DNA of 64,000 nucleotides. Origin: CAWFZT01 sp963820415. Lineage in GTDB: Bacteria; Chloroflexota; Anaerolineae; Anaerolineales; Anaerolineaceae. Below, piece after piece: positions 28,392-38,889 of this stretch (position 1 is the first letter of the stretch; the number at the start of each line of letters is the position of its first letter). Both the position numbers and the translations under genes were made by a program. Where the stretch lies: positions 310,001 through 374,000 of the forward strand of contig CAWFZT010000009.1 of NCBI GenBank assembly GCA_963820415.1, given 5' to 3'. The notes beneath the pieces are model-generated. The model did no database searches. It had not been told where the DNA came from and saw nothing but the letters and a program-made list of their open reading frames with translations.

Positions 28392-29711
28392 CTATTTTCC
28401 AAATTTTGCTTTGAGAATATCTTCCAGCGTAGGCTTCCCGATTTCCTGCAGTTCGTAACGCACACGCTGCATAGGTTTATTCACCCGAATGATACGGGTC
28501 AGGTCGATGGGCGTGGCTGAAATTACCAGGTCAACCGGGGCGTTATTGATCGTGGATTCCAGATCGTGGATCATCTCATCGCCATACCCCATGGCAGGCA
28601 GGATGGGTCCCGTGTCTGGATATTTACGGTAGGTGTTAATTAAGGAACCTACTGCAAAAGGCCGTGGATCGACAATTTCGCTTGCTCCATAACGACGGGC
28701 TGCCACCCAGCCGGCGCCGTAAACCATTTCACCATGGGTGAGGGTCGGGCCATCTTCGATGACCAGGACGCGCTTGCCACGGATCAGTTCGGGTTGGTCG
28801 ATGAAGAGCGGGGAAGCCGCTTCGATCACCTGCGCCTCCGGATTGAGCTCTTGCAGCGCCTCACGCACCTTAATCACATTTTCCGGCTGGGCCGTATCAA
28901 CCTTGTTAATCACAAACACATCCGCCGAACGCACGTTCGTCTCTCCCGGATGGTAAGTTTTCTCATGCCCGGCGCGGTGCGGGTCCGCCACTACAATCGC
29001 CAGGTCAGGCACGTAAAAGGAGAAGTCATTATTCCCGCCATCCCACAGGATGATATCCACTTCCTGTTCAGCCTGGCGCAGGATGGCTTCGTAATCGACG
29101 CCGGCATACACAATCACACCATTGTCAAGGTGAGGCTCATATTCTTCGCGTTCTTCAATCGTGCAGTTTTGTTTGTCCAGGTCGCTGTAATCGGCGAAGC
29201 GCTGGACTTTTTGCGCGACCAGGTCGCCGTAAGGCATCGGGTGGCGGATAACCGCCACACGGTAGCCCAGGCTGCGCAGGATCAAAGACACACGCCGGGT
29301 AGTCTGGCTCTTGCCTGAGCCTGTACGGACTGCGCAGACCGAAACAACCGGCCTAATCGATTTTATCTGGGTGTTTTTCATGCCCATCAGGCAGAAATCC
29401 GCTCCTGCTGCCAGCACGAGAGAAGCTTTATGCATGACGTACTCGTGCGGTACGTCGCTGTAGGCGAAGATAATCTGGTCGACTTTGAGCTCTGCGATCA
29501 GCCGTTCGAGGTCACTTTCCGGGAATATCGGGATGCCTTCAGGATACAGCGACCCTGCCAGTCCTGCCGGATACCTTCGCCCTTCGATATTCGGGATCTG
29601 AGTGGCAGTAAATGCCACCACTTCATAAGCCTGATTGTCACGGAAAAACACATTGAAGTTGTGAAAATCACGTCCTGCCGCACCCATGATCAGAGTTCGG
29701 ATAGGGGTCAT
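28392..29711 (-). CDS. cyclic 2,3-diphosphoglycerate synthetase-like P-loop protein
   Basis: 439 residues. An N-terminal Rossmann-like region (TLIMGAAGRDFHNFN, about residues 5-20) precedes a P-loop segment SVCAVRTGSGKSQTTRR (about 124-140) and an NKVDTAQ G4-like motif. The overall pattern matches the archaeal cyclic 2,3-diphosphoglycerate synthetase family, which makes an intramolecular phosphoanhydride thermoprotectant from 2,3-bisphosphoglycerate. Bacterial members are mostly uncharacterised, and the true reaction may differ. It sits 38 bases after argS in a minus-strand run that also includes pgk and gap several genes upstream. Confidence 0.7.
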   Translation of the reverse strand: MTPIRTLIMGAAGRDFHNFNVFFRDNQAYEVVAFTATQIPNIEGRRYPAGLAGSLYPEGIPIFPESDLERLIAELKVDQIIFAYSDVPHEYVMHKASLVLAAGADFCLMGMKNTQIKSIRPVVSVCAVRTGSGKSQTTRRVSLILRSLGYRVAVIRHPMPYGDLVAQKVQRFADYSDLDKQNCTIEEREEYEPHLDNGVIVYAGVDYEAILRQAEQEVDIILWDGGNNDFSFYVPDLAIVVADPHRAGHEKTYHPGETNVRSADVFVINKVDTAQPENVIKVREALQELNPEAQVIEAASPLFIDQPELIRGKRVLVIEDGPTLTHGEMVYGAGWVAARRYGASEIVDPRPFAVGSLINTYRKYPDTGPILPAMGYGDEMIHDLESTINNAPVDLVISATPIDLTRIIRVNKPMQRVRYELQEIGKPTLEDILKAKFGK

Positions 29712-29749
29712 ACATTGTTCTCCTTCAGTAGATAGTTTATCCTAATGAA

Positions 29750-31516
29750 TCACATCACTTGTGGGGCTGTGATACCCATTAATGCCAGACTGTTGGCAAT
29801 TGCCTGGCGTGCTGCGGCTACCATGCGCAGGCGAATAGCGCGCACCGGTTCTTCGGCCGGCAGTACTGGACATTGGTTATAAAAATCATTAAAGGTCCTG
29901 GCAATATCGTAGGCCAAAGAAGCAATGTACAACGGGCGGTATTCCGCGGCGGCATGCTGCACTTCCTTCGGCAGGCGTGAGATCAGCTCAACCAGTTGGG
30001 TTTCCACCGGCAAGAACTCATAAGCGGGTGTCAACGATTCTGGCACAACAAAACCGACCTTGCGCAGGATGCTGTTGGCGCGCACGTAGGCATATTGAAT
30101 ATAAGGCGCGGCCTGCCCATTGAAATCCAGCGCAGATTGCCAGTCAAAGGTAACCACCTTGGTATTTTCTCGCGCCAGCATAGGATATTTTATGGCGCCA
30201 ATACCCACGGCGCGCGCTACGGCCAGTTTTTGCTCCTCATCCAGGTCCGGGTTCTTCTCCCGCACCACCTGCAGGGCGCGCTGCGTCGCTTCGCGGATCA
30301 GATCTTCCAGCAGCACCACCGTGCCCTCCCGCGAGGCCATCACCACGTTGCCTGGCAGGCTGACCAGCTCGTACGGGATATGCTGGCAGCGGTTGGCCCA
30401 GGTGTAACCAGCCAGCTCGAGGGTTTTAAACACCTGCTGAAAATGCAGCGATTGGCGCACGTCTACCACGTATAGCGAGCGTTCCAGCTTGGGATAATCT
30501 TTAAACTTAAGTTTGGCCAGAGCTAGGTCTTCTGTGGCGTAAAGCGCGGTATTATCCGAGCGCAGCACTACCAGGACTCGGTATATTTCCTGGGTATTGC
30601 CCAACAACTCGTCCAGCTTGACCACCACTGGGCCTATGGGGCGCTCATCCAGAGCAATCTTCTTCGCAATCAACTCCTCAACGACTTCTTTTCCAGGGTG
30701 CTCTACCATGCTATTGAAGTAATAGCGGTCGAAGCGAATATCCAGCAATTCGTATAAATCGGTGAAGCCATCCAGCGACCACTGGCGCGTCTCCTGCCAC
30801 ATGGAGACTACTTCTGGGTCACGGTGATCCCAGCGAGCGTACAGGGCGCGCACTTCGCCTTCCAGTTCAGGATTCTCTTCCAGCCGGTGGTTGGCCTCGG
30901 CGTAAATGCTGCCCATCCACTTGGTGATATCCTTTTCAGGGCGTTCGCCGCGATGGCGGGTCATGTAGTTCCACAACCATTTGATTACATGCAGACCGAT
31001 ATCTCCGGGATAATTGGCGCGCACCACATCAAACCCGGCAAAATCCAGGATGCGCGATAGCACATCCCCCAGGATGGCGCTGCGCAGGTGCCCAACGTGG
31101 AAGGCCTTATGGGTATTCGGTTGAGAGAATTCCACCATCACCTGCTGGTGGTTGTCTGCTCCACTCCCGAAGCAGAGCCCCTCCACCAGAACCGTATCCA
31201 GCACCCGGCGCGCATATTCGCCGGTGGAAAAATACAGGTTCAGGTAGCCCTTAACCGCTTCCACTCGTTCGAAACCAGCCGGCTTCCCAAGGAAATCTGC
31301 TACCTGTTGCGCAATTTCCTGGGCGCGCAGGCCGACATTGCCCTGCCGGCTTTGCAGGCGCGCTTCCTGGGCCGCTGATTGGAAAAACGATGTTGAAATG
31401 CCCCAATGCCCGCTGAAAGGGATAAAACTCCATTGCACAGACAACTCAGGCAGACTATTCCTGGCGCAATAAGCTTTGATTTGCTGTTCGATTACCTGTT
31501 GTTCGGCTTCAAACAT
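29750..31516 (-). CDS. argS: arginyl-tRNA synthetase
   Basis: Class I aminoacyl-tRNA synthetase, 588 residues, normal length. The HIGH-type motif is HVGHLRSAILGD (about residue 136); the region is preceded by VEFSQPNTHKAFH. The KMSKS position reads MASREGTVV, as in the many ArgRS that lack a canonical KMSKS. The N-terminal additional domain and the C-terminal anticodon-binding domain (YRPLYIASLAYDIARTFNDFY) are complete. An essential gene without frame problems. Confidence 0.96.
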   Translation of the reverse strand: MFEAEQQVIEQQIKAYCARNSLPELSVQWSFIPFSGHWGISTSFFQSAAQEARLQSRQGNVGLRAQEIAQQVADFLGKPAGFERVEAVKGYLNLYFSTGEYARRVLDTVLVEGLCFGSGADNHQQVMVEFSQPNTHKAFHVGHLRSAILGDVLSRILDFAGFDVVRANYPGDIGLHVIKWLWNYMTRHRGERPEKDITKWMGSIYAEANHRLEENPELEGEVRALYARWDHRDPEVVSMWQETRQWSLDGFTDLYELLDIRFDRYYFNSMVEHPGKEVVEELIAKKIALDERPIGPVVVKLDELLGNTQEIYRVLVVLRSDNTALYATEDLALAKLKFKDYPKLERSLYVVDVRQSLHFQQVFKTLELAGYTWANRCQHIPYELVSLPGNVVMASREGTVVLLEDLIREATQRALQVVREKNPDLDEEQKLAVARAVGIGAIKYPMLARENTKVVTFDWQSALDFNGQAAPYIQYAYVRANSILRKVGFVVPESLTPAYEFLPVETQLVELISRLPKEVQHAAAEYRPLYIASLAYDIARTFNDFYNQCPVLPAEEPVRAIRLRMVAAARQAIANSLALMGITAPQVM

Positions 31517-31540
31517 GAGTTGCTCTTTTCACCGGTTATA

Positions 31541-31572
31541 AACACAAAAGCGGGAGCGATGAAACTCCCGCT
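31541..31572 (-). terminator. rho-independent terminator after rpsT
   Basis: On the minus strand AGCGGGAG and CTCCCGCT (31572-31565 and 31556-31549) form an 8-bp stem with an 8-base loop, followed by TTTTGTGTTT. It lies about 110 bases after the rpsT stop and before argS. Confidence 0.75.
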
Positions 31573-31682
31573 GCCAGTCTGTCGATGAATCCCCGCTTTT
31601 TGGAGTATACCCCTCCTTTGAAGGAAGCCCTCTTTTGCGAGGTAAACCCAAGCGTCCGGCGCCCGGCCGGGATATTACCAGG

Positions 31683-31949
31683 TTACTTGGCCGATTGGGC
31701 CAGTTTCTTCATCAATCGGCTCTTGCGGCGGGCGGCGTTATTCTTGTGGATCACGCCTTTTTCAGCCGCTTTATCCAGCTCTTTGACTGCAGTGAGTACA
31801 GCGGCCGCAGAAGATGCCTGATCTCCACTTTCCAACGCCAGGCGGGCTTTCTGAACAAAAGTGCGTGCACGCCCACGGAAAACGCGGTTGTGAACACGCC
31901 GTTTTTCGTTCTGCCGGTTCCGCTTGATTTGAGACTTAATGTTTGCCAA
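31683..31949 (-). CDS. rpsT: 30S ribosomal protein S20
   Basis: 88 residues, starting at TTG 31949 (TTG GCA AAC ATT gives the family N-terminus ANIKSQIKRNRQNEKRR). GGAGGAAG seven bases upstream fixes this start; a longer frame to 31985 has no ribosome site. Basic helical protein of the normal length, with VIHKNNAARRKSRLMKKL at the C-terminal helix. S20 often uses a non-ATG start, which helps autogenous control in other bacteria. Confidence 0.95.
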   Translation of the reverse strand: MANIKSQIKRNRQNEKRRVHNRVFRGRARTFVQKARLALESGDQASSAAAVLTAVKELDKAAEKGVIHKNNAARRKSRLMKKLAQSAK

Positions 31950-32017
31950 AGTACTTCCTCCAATAGAATCTGACCATAAATGCAACGTTAGATTTTAACC
32001 GAGTGCAGGCGATTTGT

Positions 32018-32782
32018 CTACCCTTTGTGAGGACCAATATTGTTGCTCAACGCCACAATTACCGCGATTGCGGCATTCTCTGCTGCCATGGCAGTGTTCC
32101 GGCGTAGCCGGCTGAACTGAAAGAGGATTTCTGGATGCCGGGCAAGTACCCGGATCAGCTTGCCCACCCGCGGGTGATTGTTCTCGTCCATCAGCACATC
32201 AGGATCGATCGGCAGCGGTTCCCTGGGATTATCGCTCACCCCGCGCAGTGCCATTAGCGGGACGCCGTATTCCGCGGCAGCCTGGGCGATGGCGGCGGTT
32301 TCCATTTCAAGTACCGGGTTTTCCATTTCGGGCAATTCCAGATGGACTATCTGCGAGCTGCGGGTGGTGAGTGCCATGCCCCAAACCAGCCGCGCCCCGC
32401 GCCGCGTCAGGGCCCCGGCGACGGCTCCCTGGGAAGAGTCGGATAGTGTCTCAAGGCGCACTAGCGGCCCTGGGATGCCCTGTTCCAGCAGGCTAGCGTT
32501 GCGAATGGAGACCACGTCTCCAATATTCAGGCCATCCTTCATCGCACCCGCCACACCGAACGAGACCAGCAACTGCGGCCGCGTCGCTGCTAAAAGGGCG
32601 CGGGCCGCGTCCCCGGCGTAATTCAGCCCTACGCCCGATTGGACCAGCAGGCAGTCGCGTCCGTCTATCCGGAAACGGTAGCCGCTGAAAAGTCCTAGAC
32701 GGCACACCTCCCAACCCTGCACGCGCCGTAGCAGCGGGCGGCACTCCTCAGTCATCGCAGCAATCAATCCAATCGTTACCAA
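32018..32782 (-). CDS. MTA/SAH nucleosidase-like phosphorylase superfamily protein
   Basis: About 254 residues from the TTG at 32782 (LVTIGLIAAMTEE), which matches the usual family N-terminus; the frame is open to a TTG at 32842, and neither has a clear ribosome site. Motifs: acidic AAMTEECRPLL, LLVSFGVAGAMKDGLNIGDVV, and the EMETAAIAQAAAEYGVP plus RGVSDN pair that bind ribose and purine in nucleosidases. It could be an MTA/SAH nucleosidase, a futalosine hydrolase or a hopanoid-type nucleosidase; context does not decide. Confidence 0.75.
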   Translation of the reverse strand: MVTIGLIAAMTEECRPLLRRVQGWEVCRLGLFSGYRFRIDGRDCLLVQSGVGLNYAGDAARALLAATRPQLLVSFGVAGAMKDGLNIGDVVSIRNASLLEQGIPGPLVRLETLSDSSQGAVAGALTRRGARLVWGMALTTRSSQIVHLELPEMENPVLEMETAAIAQAAAEYGVPLMALRGVSDNPREPLPIDPDVLMDENNHPRVGKLIRVLARHPEILFQFSRLRRNTAMAAENAAIAVIVALSNNIGPHKG

Positions 32783-32899
32783 ATATTCTCTACTTTGAGG
32801 AAGGGGACGGAGAGCATTACTAAGCGACAAGAGATACACCAAAAAGGAAAGCTACTGGGCGAGGTGGTCGAGTTTGAAGATCAGTCGGGTTACCCGGTG

Positions 32900-35800
32900 C
32901 TAAGGCATAACCTGGGAATTGAACTCGACCTTGCCGTCTTTGACCTGAATGATCGTGACGGGTTTGATGGGGGTGTGGAAGGCATCGAAGGTGATCATGC
33001 CGGACACAGCCTCGAACTTACCCTTGGCAATCGTGTCTTTCACCTTGGTGGGATCATCCACGCCGGTTTCCTTGATACCCTCGAGCAGGATGTTGGTGGC
33101 GTCATAAGCCAGAGCAGCCGGGGCATCCGGTACCTTGGGGTTGCCCTTGGCATCCTTGTAGGTTTGGCCATACAGCTTGACAAAGGTCTGGACGGCCGGC
33201 CGGTTCTCGGTCGGGGAATAATGGTTGGTGAAGTAACCGCCACTCGCAGATACTGCATCCAGGTCAGGAGAGTCCCAACCATCCCCGCCGATGAAGGGGG
33301 TGGTGATACCTTGCTGCTTGGCCTGCTTGGTGACCAGGTTGACCACATTGTAGTAATCGGGCAGGACGACGATGTCGGGTTTGGCGCTGGCGATCTTGGC
33401 CAGGATGGTCGAGAAATCGGTATCCTTGGAGGTGTAGGTTTCCTTCCCAACGATCGTGCCGCCATCAGCAGTGAAGTATTTCTCGAAGTAAATGGCCAGG
33501 CCCTTTGAATAGTCAATAGCCTGATCGTACATGATGAAGGCGGTCTTGGCATTCAGGGAGCCATAAGCGAACTTGGCCATCACTTTACCCTGGGTATCGT
33601 CGTTGAAGCAGGCGACGAAGGTGTAGGGTTTCACATTTCCATTGACATAGCGGACTACACCCGGGTTGGTGGAGGTGCCGGAAATCTGCACAACGTGCTT
33701 GGCGTTGGCAATTTCAGAGACGGTAATTGAAGCCGAAGAGCAGACTTCTCCCATGATATAGTGCACTTTGTCCTGATCGATGACTTTGTTGGCAGCATTG
33801 ACGGCCGGGTCAGGCATGCATTGGCTGTCTTCAACGATAGCCTGAACCTGCATGCCTAAGACACCGCCCGCGTCATTCCACTGTTTGATCGCCAGCAGAG
33901 CGCCATCACGGGTGGATACACCGAAGGTGGGGAAGGGGCCAGAAAGAGGGGCCAGGACGGCGATTTTTAACTGGCCCTGGCTGTAACTTCTGGAGATCGT
34001 CCCGTTCTTCAGGCCATCCGTTGCTTCCTGGATCCTGGCTTTTATATTGACAGGGATCTTGCTGTCCCAATCGTGAAAGGGGGCCAGGCCAACCCCGCCA
34101 TTCTGAATGTTAGCAATGACTGCGCCGGCCTTGACACTCTTGTCAGTGATTGATTTGAGGTAGTTGTATACAGCCACATCCGCGTTCTTCATGGCGCTGG
34201 AAATCAGGGCGCTCTGGACTTCGGGATAGGTATTGTACTGGTCGGTATCTACACCGATGGCCATCAGGTTGGCTTCCTTGGCAGCCAGCAGGCCGCCGTT
34301 GCCGGTATTTCCACCCACGCCGAAGACCACATCGCAGCCCTGGCTGATCATGCTGACGCCGTCCTCTTTACCCGTGGCAGGATCGGTAAAGGAGGGGATG
34401 TAAACATTGAGGGTTTTGACGTCCGGTTTTTCCCACCTGGCGCCATTCTGGAAACCAGTTACGTAGCGCACCACAGGGGGAATTTCCATTCCGGAGACTG
34501 TGCACACTGTCCCGGTTTTTGTCATGCCGCCCGCCAATACACCGGCCAGGAAACCGGCCTGATTTTCCTGGAACATCAGGCTGGTTACATTGGTCAGGCC
34601 GCCGTCGGCGTAGCAATCCTTGACCGTATCAGAACAGGCGGGCGAGTTCTTGGCTGGGGCATACGCGAAGTCGATGAGGGCGAACTTGATCTTGGGATAC
34701 TGCCTGGCTTTCGCAGCCGTGGCGTCGCCCATCAGGAAGCCTACGGTGATGATCACATCATAATTCTGGGTGGCGAAGGCATCGATGTTCTTCTCATAAT
34801 CTGTGGGTTGTTTGGATTCGATGAACCTGATATCCAGATTTAAATCTGTGCCGGCTTTCTGCACGCCCGCCCAGGCAGATTGGTTGAATGACTTATCATT
34901 CATACCCCCCGTGTCGGTCACCAGGCCGATTTTCAACTTGCTGCTACCTGCTTGTTCAGCGGTCTTGGTCGTCAATCCATTTGTGACCGTGGTTGGAGCC
35001 GTGAGCACAGGTGCAGCCATGGTGGATACTTTGGAAGCAGCCTGGGTCCGGGTTAGAGTGGGTACCCGCCTGGCTGGCGGTGAATGGTAGATAACCGCCA
35101 TAGCCAACCCGATCACCACCGTGATCCCAAGCAGCGCCAGCAGTCCGGCCACCAGCCGTTTTGATCCGCCCAGGCGGGTGCTCTCAGGTCGTGGCGCTAA
35201 CGGAAGGCTTAATGGGATATTATCAGCCCGGTCTGCTTTGGGCGGCGTTTCGCCAACAGGCCTTGGCTCGACCACCGTGGGCGGTGGAGCGGCAGCAGTC
35301 GAAGGCGCCGGGATTTCTAAGCGCGCCTCCCTTGTCTTAAGAATATCCTCTGCTGCCGGCAGGTTGAGAGCGGCTGGAGACGCCGGCGCTTCCGGGCGCA
35401 GCGCCTCTATCTCCGCCTGTGCCTGGACCGGTTTAGTCAGTGCTACCAGCCCTTCCAGCGCCGCAGCAAAATCACCCATGCTGGCGTAGCGCTCTTCCGG
35501 CGTCTTCGCCAGCGCCTTGAAAAGCACCCTTTCTACCTCGTCGGGCAGCTCGGGCACAAAGCTGCGCGGGCGGGGCAGCGGGTCGTTGGATTGTTTTAGA
35601 AATATCGCTGCCGGGGTATCCGTCATGTATGGCCGCCGTCCCGTCACCAGCTCGTAGAACACCACCCCCAGCGAGTAAATATCGCTCTGCGCCGAAACCT
35701 GGTTGAGCCACTGCTCCGGCGCCATGTATTCCGGTGTACCGATAGTCACGTTGGTGCTGGTCAGCGTGTTGCCGCTTTCCAGGCCCAGGATCTTGGCGAT

Positions 35801-36268
35801 CCCAAAATCTGAAACCATCGGCTGCCCTTCCTCGGTGAGCAGGATGTTAGCCGGTTTGATGTCACGGTGGATCAGATTTTTACGGTGGGCGGCTTCCAGG
35901 GCTTTTGCTACCGGCACCAGCAGTCTCGCCGCCTGATCATACGGCATTGGTTTTCCGGTTAACTGCTTGAGGGTTCCCCCTGGCAGGTATTCCATTACAA
36001 GAAAGGGGATGCCGTTGTATTCGCCATAATCAGTGACTTTGACGATGTTAGGATGGGTTAACCGGGCTAATTGTTTGGCTTCACGCTCAAAGCGCTTGAG
36101 CGTGTTCGCTACCTCTTCAGGAGGCAAGCGTTCCATGCGGATGAACTTGACCGCTACATCACATTCCAGGCGCGTATCGAAGGCGCGGTATACCGTCGCC
36201 ATGCCGCCCTGCCCGAGCGGTTCGATGATCCGGTACCGGCCTATGTCCTGCCCCGTAAAGTTGGTCAT
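32900..36268 (-). CDS. transmembrane Ser/Thr protein kinase fused to PnrA/BMP-type and LivJ-type solute-binding domains
   Basis: 1122 residues. A Hanks-type kinase fills residues about 12-275: glycine loop LGQGGMATVY, Lys41 (VAVKFI), catalytic HRDIKPAN (D136), DFG (154-156) and GTPEYMAPE, all intact. A Pro/Ala-rich juxtamembrane linker leads to one membrane helix (about 372-394) and a Thr/Ala-rich tether. Outside the cell, residues about 444-755 form a basic membrane protein (BMP/PnrA) domain (KIGLVTDTGGMNDKSFNQSA, VVFGVGGNTGNGG), the nucleoside-binding lipoprotein family. Residues about 766-1122 form a type I periplasmic binding domain of the branched-chain amino acid class (IAVLAPLSGPFPTFG, YIMGEVCSSAS, IVVLPDYYNVV). 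The kinase thus carries two receptors normally attached to ABC transporters. Upstream is pgk (254-base gap); a minus-strand TATAAT lies at 36306-36301. ATG has GGGGATCTCTCGC upstream. Confidence 0.9.
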   Translation of the reverse strand: MTNFTGQDIGRYRIIEPLGQGGMATVYRAFDTRLECDVAVKFIRMERLPPEEVANTLKRFEREAKQLARLTHPNIVKVTDYGEYNGIPFLVMEYLPGGTLKQLTGKPMPYDQAARLLVPVAKALEAAHRKNLIHRDIKPANILLTEEGQPMVSDFGIAKILGLESGNTLTSTNVTIGTPEYMAPEQWLNQVSAQSDIYSLGVVFYELVTGRRPYMTDTPAAIFLKQSNDPLPRPRSFVPELPDEVERVLFKALAKTPEERYASMGDFAAALEGLVALTKPVQAQAEIEALRPEAPASPAALNLPAAEDILKTREARLEIPAPSTAAAPPPTVVEPRPVGETPPKADRADNIPLSLPLAPRPESTRLGGSKRLVAGLLALLGITVVIGLAMAVIYHSPPARRVPTLTRTQAASKVSTMAAPVLTAPTTVTNGLTTKTAEQAGSSKLKIGLVTDTGGMNDKSFNQSAWAGVQKAGTDLNLDIRFIESKQPTDYEKNIDAFATQNYDVIITVGFLMGDATAAKARQYPKIKFALIDFAYAPAKNSPACSDTVKDCYADGGLTNVTSLMFQENQAGFLAGVLAGGMTKTGTVCTVSGMEIPPVVRYVTGFQNGARWEKPDVKTLNVYIPSFTDPATGKEDGVSMISQGCDVVFGVGGNTGNGGLLAAKEANLMAIGVDTDQYNTYPEVQSALISSAMKNADVAVYNYLKSITDKSVKAGAVIANIQNGGVGLAPFHDWDSKIPVNIKARIQEATDGLKNGTISRSYSQGQLKIAVLAPLSGPFPTFGVSTRDGALLAIKQWNDAGGVLGMQVQAIVEDSQCMPDPAVNAANKVIDQDKVHYIMGEVCSSASITVSEIANAKHVVQISGTSTNPGVVRYVNGNVKPYTFVACFNDDTQGKVMAKFAYGSLNAKTAFIMYDQAIDYSKGLAIYFEKYFTADGGTIVGKETYTSKDTDFSTILAKIASAKPDIVVLPDYYNVVNLVTKQAKQQGITTPFIGGDGWDSPDLDAVSASGGYFTNHYSPTENRPAVQTFVKLYGQTYKDAKGNPKVPDAPAALAYDATNILLEGIKETGVDDPTKVKDTIAKGKFEAVSGMITFDAFHTPIKPVTIIQVKDGKVEFNSQVMP

Positions 36269-36522
36269 GCGAGAGATCCCCTAAAAAAAACACTGAAATT
36301 ATTATATATCTTAAGAGGAAAAACCTCATAACAAAAATTGTGTTAGAGTTTTCGACGTCGGAAACTAAGCGACGGGTAATTATGAAGTTAAAATAATACC
36401 ACCGTGTCAAATATGACGGTTAAAAAATCGCCAACCAGCCTTGGGTCAAAAACTTGCTTAAGATGGCCATACGAGGGTATTTGAAACCTTCGCATGGTTG
36501 AAAGTACAGGGTCAAATCGGGG
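36269..36522. other. non-coding region between pgk and the kinase gene
   Basis: About 250 bases, AT-rich. On the minus strand a TATAAT at 36306-36301 lies about 33 bases before the kinase ATG, with a short GAGG/CCTC hairpin just upstream of it. I see no gene and no clear pgk terminator. Confidence 0.4.
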
Positions 36523-37698
<1,176 letters not shown>

Positions 37699-37733
37699 AG
37701 CATCCTCTAATTTATAGTGATTCCCCTCTATAC

Positions 37734-37768
37734 ACCTATCCCTTCCCTGGTTCAGGGAAGGGATAGGT
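37734..37768. repeat. 16-bp perfect hairpin between gap and pgk
   Basis: ACCTATCCCTTCCCTG (37734-37749) and CAGGGAAGGGATAGGT (37753-37768) pair perfectly around GTT. Both flanking genes read on the minus strand, so it lies within a gap-pgk transcript; a T-tract is present only on the plus side. It may stabilise or attenuate the mRNA. Confidence 0.6.
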
Positions 37769-37780
37769 TAAAAGGTTTTT

Positions 37781-38834
37781 TTACAGTGATTTGGCCATCT
37801 TGGCTGCCAGGTCGGCGGTGCGGCAGGAGTAGCCCCACTCGTTGTCATACCAGGCCACGATCTTGACCAGCGTACCGCCCATGACCATGTTGTACTGCAG
37901 GTCAACGATGGAAGAGCGAGAGTCGCCCTTGAAATCGGTGGAAACGACCGGGTCAAAATATTCGCCGGTGGTTACGCCCAAAATACCTTTCAAAGCGCCC
38001 TTTGAGGCCTCAACAAAGGCCGCATTCAGCTCTTCCTTGGTGGTCGCTTTCTCGACCTGGGCAACGAAGTCCACGACCGAAACAGTCGGGGAGGGAATGC
38101 GCAGAGAAAAGCCATCAAACTTACCCTTCAGCTCGGGGATCACCAGGGCCAGGGCCTTGGCGGCGCCGGTGGTGGTGGGGATGATGATTCAAGCCAGCGG
38201 AGCGGGAGCGGCGCATTTCTTTCTTATGACCCTGGTCCAGAATAACCTGGTCATTGGTATAAGAATGGATGGTGGTCATCACGCCGTGCACGATGCCAAA
38301 CTTCTGGTAAACGACTTTGACCGCCGGGGCCAGGCAGTTGGTGGTGCAGGATGCGTTGGAAACAACGTGGTGCTTGGCAGGGTCATATTTATCATCATTG
38401 ACACCGATTACCATGGTGATGTCTTCATTCTTGGCGGGGGCGGTGATAATAACCTTCTTCGCCCCACCCTTCTGGATGTGTACATTGGCGCCCCACTTGC
38501 CTTTGGCAGGCTCGCCGATCGCATCCGTGAAAATGCCAGTCGACTCAATCACGATCTCGACGCCCATATCAGCCCATTTCAGGTTGGCGGGGTCTTTTTC
38601 AGCGAAGACTTTGACGGCCTTGCCATCCACCAGGATGTCATTGCCAGAAACTTCAACTGACTTTGAGTAAGCGCCATAGGTTGAGTCATACTTTAAAAGG
38701 TGTGCATTGGACTTTGCATCGAACAGATCATTCACCGCCACGATCTCGAGTTCATTGCCGTAGTGTTCCTGCAGAGCTTTGAACACCAGCCGGCCAATCC
38801 GGCCAAAACCATTGATACCAACTTTTACTGCCAT
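37781..38834 (-). CDS. gap: glyceraldehyde-3-phosphate dehydrogenase, frameshifted near 38188
   Basis: NAD-dependent glycolytic dehydrogenase. The N-terminal part (from ATG 38834) has VGINGFGRIGRLVFKA and the catalytic NASCTTNCLAP. After HKKEMRRSRSAGLN it leaves frame; the next frame carries on with the expected sequence (ending with WYDNEWGYSCR, to 37781). The run reads AATCATCATCCC where AACATCATCCC would restore NIIPTTTG, so one extra base near 38188 explains it. An essential enzyme broken in this way is most likely a sequencing error. Total length about 350 residues once joined, slightly longer than usual by the overlapping ends. Confidence 0.93.
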
Positions 38835-38889
38835 TGTAAAACCTCCTCAGAAATGTGGAAAATATTTTACCATGTCTTGCCATGGTTTT

